Counted from the stretch's first letter, positions 1 through 9,323 are shown. The stretch is DNA of 61,474 nucleotides from Bacillus sp. J33 (GCF_000518885.1 NZ_JAEL01000020.1:1-61474), one strand, 5' to 3'. Made by a program: numbers and translations. Notes: generated by a model not told the origin, from the sequence alone.

Positions 1-333
1 GAATCCTCCTGCATAGCGACCAAGGGTTTCAATATACATCCCGTCAATACAACAACCTAATTAAAAAATATCAAATGAAAGCGAGCATGTCTAGAAAGGG
101 CAACTGCTGGGACAATGCTTGTATGGAAAACTTCTTTAGTCATTTTAAGACTGAATGTTTTTATCTATATTCATTCAAAACAGCTCAAGAGGTTAAAGAC
201 GCCTTAAAAAAATATATGAGATTCTATAATCATGGACGTTTTCAAAAGAAATTAAAGAACCTGAGCCCTTATCAATTCAGGACTCAGGCTGCATAATTGT
301 GCTTTTTTATTACTGTCTACTTTACAGGGGTCA
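1..333 (+). mobile_element. IS3-family insertion sequence, right end (truncated by window edge)
   Basis: The segment holds the 3' part of an IS3-family transposase and then a terminal inverted repeat at 314-333, which begins TGTCTACTTTACAGG and ends TCA. The left part of the element lies outside the window. The repeat ends 23 bases before the stop codon of the next gene, so the insertion sits just past that gene's 3' end. The IS150-type subgroup is inferred from the catalytic-domain sequence style. Confidence 0.85.
3..296 (+). CDS. IS3-family transposase OrfB, C-terminal part (5' partial)
   Basis: The frame is open from base 3. It reads LHSDQGFQYTS, which carries the second catalytic Asp of the DDE integrase core. 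About 35 residues later it reads NACMENFFSHFKTE with the catalytic Glu, followed by a C-terminal YNHGR/LSPYQFR segment typical of IS3-family OrfB (rve fold). This enzyme cuts and joins the IS ends. About 97 residues are visible, roughly the last third of a protein of about 280-300 residues. The start is missing because the window begins inside the gene. Stop codon TAA. Confidence 0.9.
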   Translation: MLLHSDQGFQYTSRQYNNLIKKYQMKASMSRKGNCWDNACMENFFSHFKTECFYLYSFKTAQEVKDALKKYMRFYNHGRFQKKLKNLSPYQFRTQAA

Positions 334-355
334 CTTCAAAAAGACGCGTCCTTTC

Positions 356-568
356 TTATTTTTCCGCAAATGATAATCCTTTCTCCGCCATTGCCTTACG
401 GAGTTTGTCCATGGCATTCGGCCCCATACCATGCAGCTTACAAATTTCTGCTTCAGCGGCAGCAGTCAGCTGCTCCAACCGAAAATAACCTGCACCTTCA
501 AGCGCCCGGCGAGCTGGTTTTGCAAGCTTTTCCGGCAGGTCGTTCTCTTTGATTTGATTTTCCTCCAT
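356..568 (-). CDS. Small HhH / RNA-polymerase alpha-CTD-like protein
   Basis: A 70-residue protein with the pattern PARRALEGAGYFRLEQL ... KLHGMGPNAMDKLRKAM, matching the helix-hairpin-helix fold seen in the RNA polymerase alpha C-terminal domain. Such proteins are expected to bind DNA without sequence specificity; no enzyme motif is present. AGGAGG lies 6 bases before the ATG. It starts 13 bases after the stop codon of the upstream SNF2-family helicase on the same strand, so the two are probably co-transcribed and it may assist the helicase (inference). An IS end lies just past its stop. Confidence 0.75.
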   Translation of the reverse strand: MEENQIKENDLPEKLAKPARRALEGAGYFRLEQLTAAAEAEICKLHGMGPNAMDKLRKAMAEKGLSFAEK

Positions 569-581
569 CTGGGTCCTCCTG

Positions 582-3500
582 TTAAATCATTAAAATTTCA
601 CGGATCTCTTCTTCCGTCAGGCTCTTTGCTGCTCTGTCATCCGAGTCGATGATTTCTTCAATTAAGTTTTTCTTTTTTTCCTGCAGCTCATTCATTTTTT
701 CTTCAATTGTACCGCGTGCCAAAAGCTTGATGACTTGAACCGTATTTTTTTGGCCCATGCGGTGTGCCCGGTCGGCAGCTTGTTCCTCAACCGCAGGATT
801 CCACCACAAATCATATAAGATGACTGTATCCGCCCCAGTCAGATTGAGTCCTGTACCGCCTGCCTTCAGTGATATCAGGAAAAAGTCCCGTTCTCCTTCA
901 TTAAAGCGGCGGCATACCTCAACCCGCTCCTCTGAAGGTGTTTGTCCATCCAGATAGAAAAAGGGCATTCCCTCAAGCGCCATCTCCCTGCCTATCAGGT
1001 CAAGCATTTTGGTAAACTGTGAAAAAATAAGCACCCTTCTGCCTGATAGCCTTGATTCTTCTAAAATTCTCTTGAGCTGTTCAAATTTGGCCGAACTGCC
1101 TTTATATCCGTCCACAAATAATGCAGGATGGCAGCAAATTTGCCGGAGACGGGTCAAGCCGGCAAGGATTTTGATCCGATTTTTCCGGATCGTATCCTTA
1201 TTTAAATGCTTCAATGTGTCTTCTCTTAGTTTTGCCAAATAGGCGGCATACAGTTTTTTCTGTTCAGGCAGCAGCTCAGCGGACTCGACCGATTCCATTT
1301 TTTCAGGAAGCTCGGAAAGCACATCTTCCTTTAGTCTTCTCAGCAGGAATGGCTTAATTCTTCGGGCAATTGCTTTCCGAGTCAAATTACTGTAGTCCTT
1401 CAACCCCTGAAATAACTCAGGAAATACCACATGAAAAATAGACCACAGCTCTTCCGGTGAATTTTCAACCGGTGTGCCAGTCAGTGCAAATCGGTAACCA
1501 GCCTTGATCTTCTTAACTGCCTTAGCGGTTTGTGTTACCGGATTCTTAAATGCCTGGGCTTCATCAAAGAATACTGTGTGAAATTCCTGAACCTCATACC
1601 ATTTAATATCTTTAAGCAATAGCGGATAAGAAGTAATGATAACATCAATGCCTGTTAAATCCTTCTGCAGCTCCGCTCGCTCTTTTTGATTGCCATCGAT
1701 GACAACAGCTTGTATTTCTGAAGCAAATTTCATCAGTTCGCTTAACCAGTTGTACGTTAACGAGGAAGGACATACAATAAATGCCGGCTGCTTCTTTTCA
1801 CGGATATCAGAAAGCTCAGACAGAATATACGTAATGCTTTGCAGCGTCTTCCCGAGACCCATATCATCTGCCAGAATACCGCCAAAGCCATAATGCGCCA
1901 TTGTTTTCATCCATCTAAAGCCATGCCTTTGATAATCCCTGAGAACGGTATCCAGGCTTTCCGGCACTTCGATTTGCAGGCTGTCAGGGTCTTCAAGAGA
2001 TTCCAAAAACGACCTGAAGGATTCCTCCATGCGGAAAATCTCCTGTTCGTCAATCGTATCGAGCATTCTAAGGCCCTGGACAATCGGCATATTCAATCCG
2101 CTTTCAAGATCTTCTGCCTGCACAGGGACTGCGTTTAGAAACCGCTGGATTTCCTCATACTCCCTTGCTTCGAGGGAGAGAAGTGAGCCATTGCGAAGCC
2201 TGTAGTATTTCCGTTTTTCCTCAAGAGCAAATAGAATATCCCGGATTTCCTGATCGGCAATACCTGTCATTTCAAACTTGAATTCCAGCCAGTTTGTCCG
2301 TTCCTTTTTCATTCTGATCCGGATTTGCGGCTTGGCATTTTCTCTAAAAATACGGTTTCTAACCGATGTCGTTGCATAGATTTGAACAAGTTTTTGAAGC
2401 TTCGGAACGACATGGTAAAGAAATTCATACTCCAGCTCTTCATTTTGCAAAAAATAGCCGCCATCCGTTCTGGCAAACGAGCTCTCCTCCATCAGCTGCA
2501 GGATTTCCTCTTCCTTTTCAACATCCCTGATAATCCGTGCTCCGCCCCCTGGTTCTCTTCTTTCCAAAGGATTAATCACAATATTTTCATAGTGAAATTC
2601 CAGACCTGCAAGGAGGCGATTTTTTACCCGGTCCAGGTAGAGCCTGGCAGCCAGTGGTGTCTTCATAAACTGTTTGGCCATTTCTTCGGAAATTTGTACT
2701 TCTCCTAATTTCCTCAAGCCTGGAACGACTTTCTCCAAGAAAAGATCCATCTGCTCTGCTGCGATTGGGATCATATTCTTCCCTGTCGCCTCAATCATTT
2801 GCATGAGATCGTACAGCCGCTGGCAATCCTCTTTTTTAAGCGTAACAAATTTGCCGCCGTTTAATACGGCATGATATGAATTCAGGACAAGCAAACGGTC
2901 AAGCCCTTTAATTTTTAAATAGCATTTCCTATCCACTTCTGCTAATTCAAATCGCAAAGGCAAACCTTTGTCTGAAAAATGAAGCTTGTCAAAAGCTTTT
3001 CCAGCTAACTCAAGCTTTACGTTTTCCGCATGTGCCAGATATGGCTTTAGCCGCTCCCATGATGAAGGAGGAATCAAAAGCATATGCTTGCTTGCAGTAT
3101 ATTTAAACTCGTCCATTAAAGCATTCACGTATACAGACTCGTCATGAATAATCTGGATCAGCTGCTGGATGACAGCATCCGATTCTGATGAAAAGCAATG
3201 CAGACCGGGATCATATGTAATAGTTAACGACAGCAAACACCGTTTTCCCTCATTTACCGATTGTAAGAAATTCCGGATATCCAGCACCTGGACAGAATTG
3301 ATTTTTACTTTAATGGTAAACATATACTGTCCTTGTCCTAAATGCACAGGCTTGCATGTAAATTCCGTGCCAAGCACCTGCCTGTTTTCAAAATGCAGCT
3401 GATGGCCGCTTGACCGGACAGGAAAATCGCTGAAAAGCGTCAGCAAGCTATCTGTAAGGGAATTTTCTATTGCAGCAGCATTCTTTTTTTCAGGAGGCGC

Positions 3501-3791
3501 TGTTCCTTGCCGCTGCTGTTCATATATGGCGAGCAAAACAGCCGCAACATGCTGGCATTCTTTAGCAAAGGAAGCAAGCTTGGGACAGCTGCATGAAGTT
3601 TTAAAACTGGTTTCCGAATCCTTTACAATAGTCACGTGAAAATCTTCAGCCCCAGCCACAGCTGCCTCACAGCGATCAGCAGTATACTCAGAAAAACGTA
3701 CTTTATGATTACGAAAAAAAGCGTCCCCTTTTTTGAAGGAGACTGTTCCGCACAATTCTTTTATGCTTTTATGAGTCAATCTGATATCCAT
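582..3791 (-). CDS. SWIM zinc-finger SNF2-family DEAD/DEAH helicase (YwqA-like)
   Basis: A 1069-residue Swi2/Snf2 ATPase. The N-terminus carries a SWIM zinc motif (Cys67-x-Cys69 ... Cys79-x-His81). A long middle region of SNF2_N type follows, and then the helicase core: Walker A DDMGLGKT near residue 640, DEAQ box near 742, LTGTPVEN, and the C-terminal lobe with GGTGLNLTGADTVI and the arginine-finger segment RAHRMGQ near 1008. All ATPase motifs look intact, so it should be an active dsDNA translocase; the biological role is not established. In B. subtilis the SWIM and SNF2 parts are known as ywqB and ywqA; here they are one polypeptide. AAGGAGAT precedes the ATG. First gene of a likely two-gene operon with the small HhH protein. 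Confidence 0.9.
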   Translation of the reverse strand: MDIRLTHKSIKELCGTVSFKKGDAFFRNHKVRFSEYTADRCEAAVAGAEDFHVTIVKDSETSFKTSCSCPKLASFAKECQHVAAVLLAIYEQQRQGTAPPEKKNAAAIENSLTDSLLTLFSDFPVRSSGHQLHFENRQVLGTEFTCKPVHLGQGQYMFTIKVKINSVQVLDIRNFLQSVNEGKRCLLSLTITYDPGLHCFSSESDAVIQQLIQIIHDESVYVNALMDEFKYTASKHMLLIPPSSWERLKPYLAHAENVKLELAGKAFDKLHFSDKGLPLRFELAEVDRKCYLKIKGLDRLLVLNSYHAVLNGGKFVTLKKEDCQRLYDLMQMIEATGKNMIPIAAEQMDLFLEKVVPGLRKLGEVQISEEMAKQFMKTPLAARLYLDRVKNRLLAGLEFHYENIVINPLERREPGGGARIIRDVEKEEEILQLMEESSFARTDGGYFLQNEELEYEFLYHVVPKLQKLVQIYATTSVRNRIFRENAKPQIRIRMKKERTNWLEFKFEMTGIADQEIRDILFALEEKRKYYRLRNGSLLSLEAREYEEIQRFLNAVPVQAEDLESGLNMPIVQGLRMLDTIDEQEIFRMEESFRSFLESLEDPDSLQIEVPESLDTVLRDYQRHGFRWMKTMAHYGFGGILADDMGLGKTLQSITYILSELSDIREKKQPAFIVCPSSLTYNWLSELMKFASEIQAVVIDGNQKERAELQKDLTGIDVIITSYPLLLKDIKWYEVQEFHTVFFDEAQAFKNPVTQTAKAVKKIKAGYRFALTGTPVENSPEELWSIFHVVFPELFQGLKDYSNLTRKAIARRIKPFLLRRLKEDVLSELPEKMESVESAELLPEQKKLYAAYLAKLREDTLKHLNKDTIRKNRIKILAGLTRLRQICCHPALFVDGYKGSSAKFEQLKRILEESRLSGRRVLIFSQFTKMLDLIGREMALEGMPFFYLDGQTPSEERVEVCRRFNEGERDFFLISLKAGGTGLNLTGADTVILYDLWWNPAVEEQAADRAHRMGQKNTVQVIKLLARGTIEEKMNELQEKKKNLIEEIIDSDDRAAKSLTEEEIREILMI

Positions 3792-3871
3792 ATACGATCT
3801 CCTTCCGGGGAATGATATAAAAATTGTACCATAAGGAAGAACAAAAATTCATTACATGAATATACGCAAAA

Positions 3872-3897
3872 AGAGAGACCGACCGTCTCTCTAAGGT
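3872..3897 (-). terminator. Rho-independent terminator after the CBO0543-family gene
   Basis: Stem of AGAGAGAC and GTCTCTCT (3872-3879 with 3885-3892) with a five-base loop. On the minus strand it is followed by a T run. It lies 18 bases past the stop of the gene ending at 3910. Confidence 0.8.
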
Positions 3898-3909
3898 AAG
3901 AAGCAAATT

Positions 3910-4377
3910 TCATTTGCATGCCTCTTTTTCAAGCCTGAAAATCCATTTATAATACTTCAGAATAATGAGTAAAAGAATTGGATCCAAAATGGCAGCATGC
4001 CACAATTTCCACCATCCATAACGGAAGTAGCCCCAAGGTTCAGGAAGCAAGGCTACCACTTCATACAAAAGTATAGCAACGACCCAGAAGATTATATAGG
4101 ATACTCGTTTAATCAGGTCGGAGCTTAAAGGATACCAGTTCAGGTACATCATATTGACTGGCGGCACTATAAATAGATGCGCCGTCAGTCCTCCCCAATT
4201 CGGTTCTCTTGTAAAATACCAGTACCCCAAGTATTTAAATTCAATCATGCAGTCAAATGCCAGCTGAGCAGCTATCGTAAATGTCCAAATATGTACAATC
4301 TGATTTTTGGTCAGCCGTTTATTTGTTTTAAAAGCAACAACATTAAAAAGAACAATAGCTATAAGCATTCCTATCAT
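3910..4377 (-). CDS. CBO0543-family integral membrane protein
   Basis: A 155-residue hydrophobic protein with about four or five membrane segments. The C-terminus contains the signature KLWHAAILDPILLLIILKYY, characteristic of the CBO0543 family common in Bacillaceae. The function of the family is unknown. AAAAGGA lies about 8 bases before the ATG. It stands alone between the SNF2 operon and the LysE exporter, with its own terminator, and appears monocistronic. Confidence 0.75.
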   Translation of the reverse strand: MIGMLIAIVLFNVVAFKTNKRLTKNQIVHIWTFTIAAQLAFDCMIEFKYLGYWYFTREPNWGGLTAHLFIVPPVNMMYLNWYPLSSDLIKRVSYIIFWVVAILLYEVVALLPEPWGYFRYGWWKLWHAAILDPILLLIILKYYKWIFRLEKEACK

Positions 4378-4551
4378 ATGTATAATCCTTTTTATTTGTT
4401 AATGTCCCTTACACAGCTTTTATTATTCATCATTTGGTAAAAATATGGAAATAATTTTCTGGAAGGGGCTATTGTTAAAAGGCGTATTCATTGCTGCAGG
4501 ATTTCTTACGGACTATACAGACTTCTGAAACTATGGGTACTAAACAAAAAA

Positions 4552-4584
4552 GGACTGCTTTTTTATGATTCAGCTAAGCAGCCC
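4552..4584 (-). terminator. Terminator after the LysE-family gene
   Basis: CTGCTT pairs with AAGCAG around a 15-base loop, with further GG/CC pairing at the base. On the minus strand the hairpin runs into TTTTTTG. It lies directly past the stop at 4592. Confidence 0.65.
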
Positions 4585-4591
4585 CTTCTCC

Positions 4592-5212
4592 TTATGGCTG
4601 TTTTTCCAGAGCTAATTTAATGCCGAATCCCATTAATACCACTCCGGAAATACCTTGCAGAACATTATTTACAGCCGGCTTTTTCAGCCAATTTTTAAAA
4701 AAGTCGATCAAATAAACATAGAAAAAGAACCAAATGATTGTAATAACACTATAGGTGAATCCCATCGTCAGAAATTGAGCAAAGTGGTTCTCGCCAGGAC
4801 TTAAAAATTGAGGGAAAAACGTTAAAAAGAACACAGCAACCTTTGGGTTGGAGACACATGTGAAAAATCCCTGCAAAAAATGGGATTTGTTTTTCCGCTT
4901 CTTTTCAACCCCTGCAGCTTGGGCATCCTTGGATGTCAGGGATTTCAATGAAACAATCCCTAAATAAATGAGATAAACGGCACCGGCATATTTGATTATT
5001 GAAAAAACGTATGCAGATTTTACGATGATAGCTGACAATCCAAACACGACAGCCATAGTATGGACAAGGAGACCTGCCACTGAGCCGGACATTGTCTTTA
5101 AACCGCTTTTTTTGCCGCTCTTAATGGTATTCTGAATTAAGATGCCTGTATCAGGTCCTGGCAAAATCACCAGCAGAAACGACATAAACAAGAACAATAG
5201 AAAATTTTCCAT
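4592..5212 (-). CDS. LysE/RhtB-family amino-acid exporter
   Basis: A 206-residue membrane protein with about six hydrophobic segments. The N-terminus carries the family signature LLVILPGPDTGILIQNT, and the middle segment GFFTCVSNPKVAVFFLTFFPQF is the conserved loop of LysE/RhtB translocators. These proteins export amino acids or related metabolites using the proton gradient; the substrate cannot be read from sequence. Start at the ATG giving MENFLLFLF; the GGGTGTG before it is only a modest ribosome site. It appears to be transcribed alone. Confidence 0.85.
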   Translation of the reverse strand: MENFLLFLFMSFLLVILPGPDTGILIQNTIKSGKKSGLKTMSGSVAGLLVHTMAVVFGLSAIIVKSAYVFSIIKYAGAVYLIYLGIVSLKSLTSKDAQAAGVEKKRKNKSHFLQGFFTCVSNPKVAVFFLTFFPQFLSPGENHFAQFLTMGFTYSVITIIWFFFYVYLIDFFKNWLKKPAVNNVLQGISGVVLMGFGIKLALEKQP

Positions 5213-5272
5213 GCTTCACACCCGCTTGTTTTAAAAATATTAAGATAATTATAGCAGGTTTACATGAAAAAA

Positions 5273-5301
5273 GAGCAGATTTCCAAAAAAGAAATCTGCT
5301 C
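5273..5301 (-). terminator. Terminator after trhO
   Basis: A perfect 11-bp stem (GAGCAGATTTC with GAAATCTGCTC), then TTTTTT on the minus strand. It ends 9 bases past the trhO stop. Confidence 0.9.
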
Positions 5302-5309
5302 ATTCTATA

Positions 5310-6260
5310 TTACGCATTTACTTTTTCAAGACGCTCTTTAACTTCTGATTCTGTTAGCCCATGCTCCTCGATATAACGGTTTCTTGGGTGTGTTCGGCAT
5401 TCGTGTGAACAGCTGCGCATATATTTGTGCTCGTTTTCTTCAGAGCATAGAATCTTTTTGTTGCATTCAGGGTTGGCACAGTTTACATAGCGTTCACAAG
5501 GCTCGCCTGTGAAATAATCTTTCCCTACGATTACATGTTCCTTCTGATTGACCGGAATACCTATGCGGTCATCGAATACATACAGCTGGCCAACCCATAG
5601 CTCACCTTGCACTTCAGGATCTTTTCCATATGTTACTATGCCCCCGTGAAGCTGGGCAACGTCTTTAAAACCTTCTTTTAGAAGCCAGCCGGAGAATTTT
5701 TCACAGCGGATTCCGCCAGTGCAATACGTAATAATCTTTTTATCGCCAAGCAGCTCTTTATTTTCACGGACCCATTTTGGCAGGTCACGGAAATTTTTAA
5801 TATCCGGTCTGATAGCCCCTCTGAAATGTCCAAGATCATACTCATAATCATTGCGTGCATCTAATACGATCGTGTCTTCATCCTGCAGCCTCTTATAGAA
5901 TTCCTTAGGCTCAAGATATTCACCTGTCAGCTGGTTCGGATTGACATCATCTTCCAAACGCAATGTAACTAGCTCTGGACGTGCGCGCACCTTCATTTTC
6001 GGAAAGGCATGGCCATCCGCTTCATCTATTTTGAAAACCATCTCCGCAAAACGCGGATCCTGCTTCATCAGTTCCATATAGCGATCAGTCTGTTCCACAG
6101 TTCCGGAAACAGTCCCGTTAATCCCCTCATTCGCTACGAGAATGCGCCCTTTTAGGCCAAGCTCGCTGCAAAACGCTTTATGCTCTTTCGCGAACTCCTC
6201 GGGGTCCTCAATCGGAACATACATATAATACAGCAATACTCTGTATGGTTTTTGACTCAT
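5310..6260 (-). CDS. trhO: tRNA uridine(34) hydroxylase TrhO (rhodanese-related, YbfQ/YceA)
   Basis: About 316 residues. An N-terminal acylphosphatase-like domain ([12 protein letters not shown] ... [10 protein letters not shown]) is followed by a rhodanese domain with the active-site loop [15 protein letters not shown] and a C-terminal Cys-rich tail ([16 protein letters not shown] ... [11 protein letters not shown]). This is the layout of TrhO, which hydroxylates uridine 34 of tRNA on the route to 5-methoxyuridine. The start is taken as the ATG at 6260 (MSQKPYRV). A GTG four codons earlier lies inside the AGGTGG ribosome site and is therefore not the start. A single gene with its own terminator; a palindrome at 6324-6341 may control it. 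Confidence 0.93.
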   Translation of the reverse strand: MSQKPYRVLLYYMYVPIEDPEEFAKEHKAFCSELGLKGRILVANEGINGTVSGTVEQTDRYMELMKQDPRFAEMVFKIDEADGHAFPKMKVRARPELVTLRLEDDVNPNQLTGEYLEPKEFYKRLQDEDTIVLDARNDYEYDLGHFRGAIRPDIKNFRDLPKWVRENKELLGDKKIITYCTGGIRCEKFSGWLLKEGFKDVAQLHGGIVTYGKDPEVQGELWVGQLYVFDDRIGIPVNQKEHVIVGKDYFTGEPCERYVNCANPECNKKILCSEENEHKYMRSCSHECRTHPRNRYIEEHGLTESEVKERLEKVNA

Positions 6261-6323
6261 TTTTATTTCCACCTATCACTTTATATTTGCAAGATATATC
6301 TGTTAATAGGTTTAAACAATATA

Positions 6324-6341
6324 TACTTACCTAGATAAGTA
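6324..6341 (-). promoter_or_regulatory. Operator-like palindrome upstream of trhO
   Basis: TACTTA-CCTAGA-TAAGTA is an inverted repeat with 6-bp perfect arms and a CTAG centre, about 65 bases before the trhO start. On the minus strand it directly follows a TATACT hexamer that could be a -10 element (TTGGAA 16 bases upstream as a weak -35). The arms resemble operators of HxlR/MarR-type redox regulators; this link is inference. Confidence 0.45.
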
Positions 6342-6428
6342 TAACAAATGCTGTCAAGTTTCCAAAAATCTATTTTGGGGTTAAAAAAAACGTGTCATTA
6401 AATGGACATCGTTTTAGAGAAAGAATCT

Positions 6429-6560
6429 TTTATCATATGTTGTTTTTACTTATAAATTCTGCCCGTTGATTTCAGCACGGGGCATTTGCTTTCCGCAGGG
6501 AGGGATGGGATCCTCCTTGGCTTCGCCTGTGGGGTCTCATAAACAGCATTGGGTAAAGCT
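6429..6560 (-). repeat. Dispersed repeat, copy A (shortened)
   Basis: Copy A of an intergenic repeat. It shares a 28-base identical block (including TTTTTACTTATAAATTCTGC) with the copy at 36652-36862, and the GACCCCACAGGCGAA and GAAATCAACGGGCA blocks with the copy at 43495-43745. It lacks the GAGGTGTTAATTC part seen in the other two. It fills most of the gene-free stretch between trhO and the nucleoside hydrolase gene. No reading frame is supported here. Confidence 0.75.
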
Positions 6561-6585
6561 TTCTTCCTAAAAGACGTTTATCCTG

Positions 6586-7542
6586 TCACTTTATGGGTTG
6601 TGTTTTAGCAGTCATGACACTGATAAAATCCTGAATAAAGGCATTATAATCAAATGCCATTGCGATTCGATCCAGGGTTTCTTTTGGTTCCTCTTTTGGA
6701 TTTGCCCGAAAGTCCGCAACTGTTCTTCCTCTTGATAAGCCCAAAGATTCCACTCTCAGCCTGCGTGATAAAAATTGAAAAGAACCAGGGCTTGTTAGTG
6801 CAAATAAGGTAATTACATCATGCATTGGGGCAGCATTCAATCCTGGCACCAATTTTTTGTAAGCATCAATATAGTAATCAATAATTGGTTTAATCAGTCC
6901 AGAGTAGGGATTATATTGATGCGATGCAATCAAATTGACTATCTGGGGAGTCACCAAAGCATGATTAGTCACGTTTAGCGGGATAACCGTTACATTTCTT
7001 CCCTTTTCTAGGACAAGATCACTTGCAATTGGATCACCGTAAAAATTAGCTTCTGCCACAGGGGTTACATTCCCGGGATAGAAAATAGCCCCTCCCATAA
7101 TGTAAATCCCTTTAACTAAGTTTACCTCTTTTGCGCCTTTCAATATAAAAGAGATAGCCAGGGACGTCGACCTGCCTACATCGACAAGCGTTAATTCATT
7201 TTTATACTTGTTGATCAGATCAAAAACGGCACTGTAATCCTGCACGTTTGTCACTAGATTTTCAGGCGGGCGGATTGGACCTAAACCCTCTGGACCATGT
7301 ATTTCCGGATAATAACCTACAAGCTCCCCTGAGAAAGGACCTTTTGCGCCTCTTATTACTGGGATATCCGGCCTCCCTCCCAATTGCAGCAGATAGGATG
7401 CATTATCTGTTGCCTGCCTTTCATCCACATTTCCATATCCCGTTACGACTCCAACCAAATCAATCCTCGGATTTAACAGTGCGTATATAATAGCTACCGC
7501 ATCATCAATCCCAGGATCGGCAAAAAGCAAGACCTTTTCCAT
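6586..7542 (-). CDS. Nucleoside hydrolase (IU-NH family)
   Basis: About 318 residues. The N-terminal calcium motif reads FADPGIDDA; the canonical form is DTDPGIDDA, so the second Asp and the paired DD are kept while the first Asp of the pattern is Phe. Other family landmarks are EANFYGDP and the C-terminal HDVITLFAL with the catalytic-site Asp. The enzyme should cut the N-glycosidic bond of ribonucleosides; whether it prefers inosine/uridine is not visible. Start is the ATG at 7542; a GTG three codons upstream is part of AAAGGTG, the ribosome site. It is the last gene of a run with a DUF2332 gene and a phosphatase, 113 bases downstream. Confidence 0.85.
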   Translation of the reverse strand: MEKVLLFADPGIDDAVAIIYALLNPRIDLVGVVTGYGNVDERQATDNASYLLQLGGRPDIPVIRGAKGPFSGELVGYYPEIHGPEGLGPIRPPENLVTNVQDYSAVFDLINKYKNELTLVDVGRSTSLAISFILKGAKEVNLVKGIYIMGGAIFYPGNVTPVAEANFYGDPIASDLVLEKGRNVTVIPLNVTNHALVTPQIVNLIASHQYNPYSGLIKPIIDYYIDAYKKLVPGLNAAPMHDVITLFALTSPGSFQFLSRRLRVESLGLSRGRTVADFRANPKEEPKETLDRIAMAFDYNAFIQDFISVMTAKTQPIK

Positions 7543-7655
7543 TACAGTCACCTTTTAATAAATAATGCTTTCGTACACGTATTATATTGGCTGTTTGCCT
7601 ATTGGGTGACAGTCCATTATAAACTAATAGGAGGCGGCAAATCGGAAAGCACAAA

Positions 7656-8678
7656 TTATAGCTCCCATGTAAACCATTTCCCATGGCCTTCCGTTTTTCC
7701 AGCCACCCTTTTATGTTCATGGGATTCCAGATAGTAATCCAGATGCAAATCCCGATCCTGAATATTGTTATAAATATGGAAAATGTCTCTGTTCTGGCCT
7801 ATTCTTTTTATCTCCTGAAGAAGTTTTTCTTTTGTCTTTGCCGGCATCTGATTGGCAACATGGGTATGGAAGACGCAGATGGCATGTCCATCTGGCATAT
7901 CCTTTATCAGCTCGGGAAGCAGCTGGACTCCATCGCCCTGTATTAAGGTAATGGGATTCTCTTTTACGCATTCTGCCGCTTTTTCAAATAACGCTCTTCT
8001 TTCCTGGTGCTCCGGCCAAATAAGTGAATTCAGCCAAAGGTAATCTTCCTTATCATTTAAGTCATTGGTATGAAGGTCTATCCCTAATCTCGATGCTACT
8101 GGCGGAATACTTTCAGGAAAAATCGGCTTTCGGCTGCCTTTTATTTCTGAGGATAAATGGACTTTTGACTCTTGATCTCCATATACTTCTCTTGTCCCAT
8201 ATGAATAGCAGTATTTATCCCACAATAGCTGCAGACCCGCACTTGTTCCAATCTCAATCAATGCTAATGGCTTTTTTGACTGTTCATGAATAAAATGAAA
8301 TACAGGAAATAAATAGGAACAGCGCCTAACTTCATTTGTCTGAACAAGCTTTGTTTTCAAAAGCTCTTTAATCTGCTGCGAATACAGCCGGCAAAATTCC
8401 TTAAAATAAAAAAATGATTCCTCCTCTCCTCGCGGATACTCGACTATAGTTGGATAAAATTCCTTAAGGCCATGATCCATCCCCTTTAAAAGCAAATAAT
8501 GAATTGCACCAAAAAGCAGATTTGGAACCGGCTGGCCTTCTCCAGCCTCTGATGCCAAGTTTAGCAGTTCCTCATCATCAGCAATTCTCAATGACAAAAA
8601 TTCATATAAATCACTGGAGCCTTGGCACTCTTTTAATGCAAAGGATTTAAATTTATTCGATATAATGCTGTTATCCAA
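7656..8678 (-). CDS. DUF2332 family protein
   Basis: A 340-residue soluble protein matching the DUF2332 family in length and in the segments VPNLLFGAIHYLLLKG, LIEIGTSAGLQLLWDKY and ICVFHTHVANQM. The GTSAG segment resembles the glycine-rich loop of SAM-binding folds, but no methyltransferase activity is established. Starts at a TTG preceded by GGAGGG. It lies 15 bases downstream of the histidine phosphatase gene and is likely co-transcribed with it. Function unknown. Confidence 0.75.
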   Translation of the reverse strand: MDNSIISNKFKSFALKECQGSSDLYEFLSLRIADDEELLNLASEAGEGQPVPNLLFGAIHYLLLKGMDHGLKEFYPTIVEYPRGEEESFFYFKEFCRLYSQQIKELLKTKLVQTNEVRRCSYLFPVFHFIHEQSKKPLALIEIGTSAGLQLLWDKYCYSYGTREVYGDQESKVHLSSEIKGSRKPIFPESIPPVASRLGIDLHTNDLNDKEDYLWLNSLIWPEHQERRALFEKAAECVKENPITLIQGDGVQLLPELIKDMPDGHAICVFHTHVANQMPAKTKEKLLQEIKRIGQNRDIFHIYNNIQDRDLHLDYYLESHEHKRVAGKTEGHGKWFTWEL

Positions 8679-8693
8679 CCCTCATCCCTCCAA

Positions 8694-9257
8694 TCAAGGT
8701 TTATAGGTTGCTGCATTCCAATGGCTGGAGCCGGTTTTTCGCTTTCCTTTCCATCCCATTTTTTGCAGCTCCTTTGCGATCATCATATTGAAAATACCGT
8801 GTCCTACCAGAATTGCTGCATGATGCTCGTTTGCATAAGTAATTAATTTTAATGCAGCATGCTTTGCCCTAATCTGTGCCTCCCGGTATGATTCACAGCC
8901 GCTGGAATAACCAAGAAACCACAGGATTCTTAACAATACAGCCCAGCTATTTGGTTTCAATTTCAAGGCCATAAGCCTGTTTGCAGCTGATGGCAATTCT
9001 GTTTCCCTAAAAAGCGGGTCTGCTTTTATATTTGCTGCCGGATTTATCTTTCTTGCCGACTCAATGGACCTTTGTAAATCGCTTGTGTACAGAAACGCTG
9101 CTGAATTTGCCAGATCAGCTGTTTCAGGGGGACACATTTCATTCATTATGATCCCGTTTCTGTTATACTTTTTAACCCAGTCTTTAAAATCTGAGATAGC
9201 CATTCGGCGTTCATCATTGTGCGATGAGCGGCCATGTCTGATAAGCGTAATTTCCAT
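8694..9257 (-). CDS. Histidine phosphatase family protein
   Basis: A 187-residue protein of the phosphoglycerate-mutase-like superfamily. The phosphohistidine motif is at the N-terminus (LIRHGRSSHND), an acid residue lies in REAQIRAKH, and the second catalytic His is in ILVGHGIFN. It probably hydrolyses a small phosphate ester; the substrate is unknown. GGAGG lies 6 bases before the ATG. First gene of the phosphatase-DUF2332 pair. It is divergent from a 46-codon gene starting at 9324. Confidence 0.85.
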   Translation of the reverse strand: MEITLIRHGRSSHNDERRMAISDFKDWVKKYNRNGIIMNEMCPPETADLANSAAFLYTSDLQRSIESARKINPAANIKADPLFRETELPSAANRLMALKLKPNSWAVLLRILWFLGYSSGCESYREAQIRAKHAALKLITYANEHHAAILVGHGIFNMMIAKELQKMGWKGKRKTGSSHWNAATYKP

Positions 9258-9323
9258 GCAAATCCTCCAAAATTTATATATTTTTTTATTATGGATAATT
9301 TAAATAACATGGAGGTGAAAACC

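Noticed and set aside
5310-6272. GTG start for trhO at 6272
   Set aside because: That GTG is part of the AGGTGG ribosome site for the ATG at 6260.
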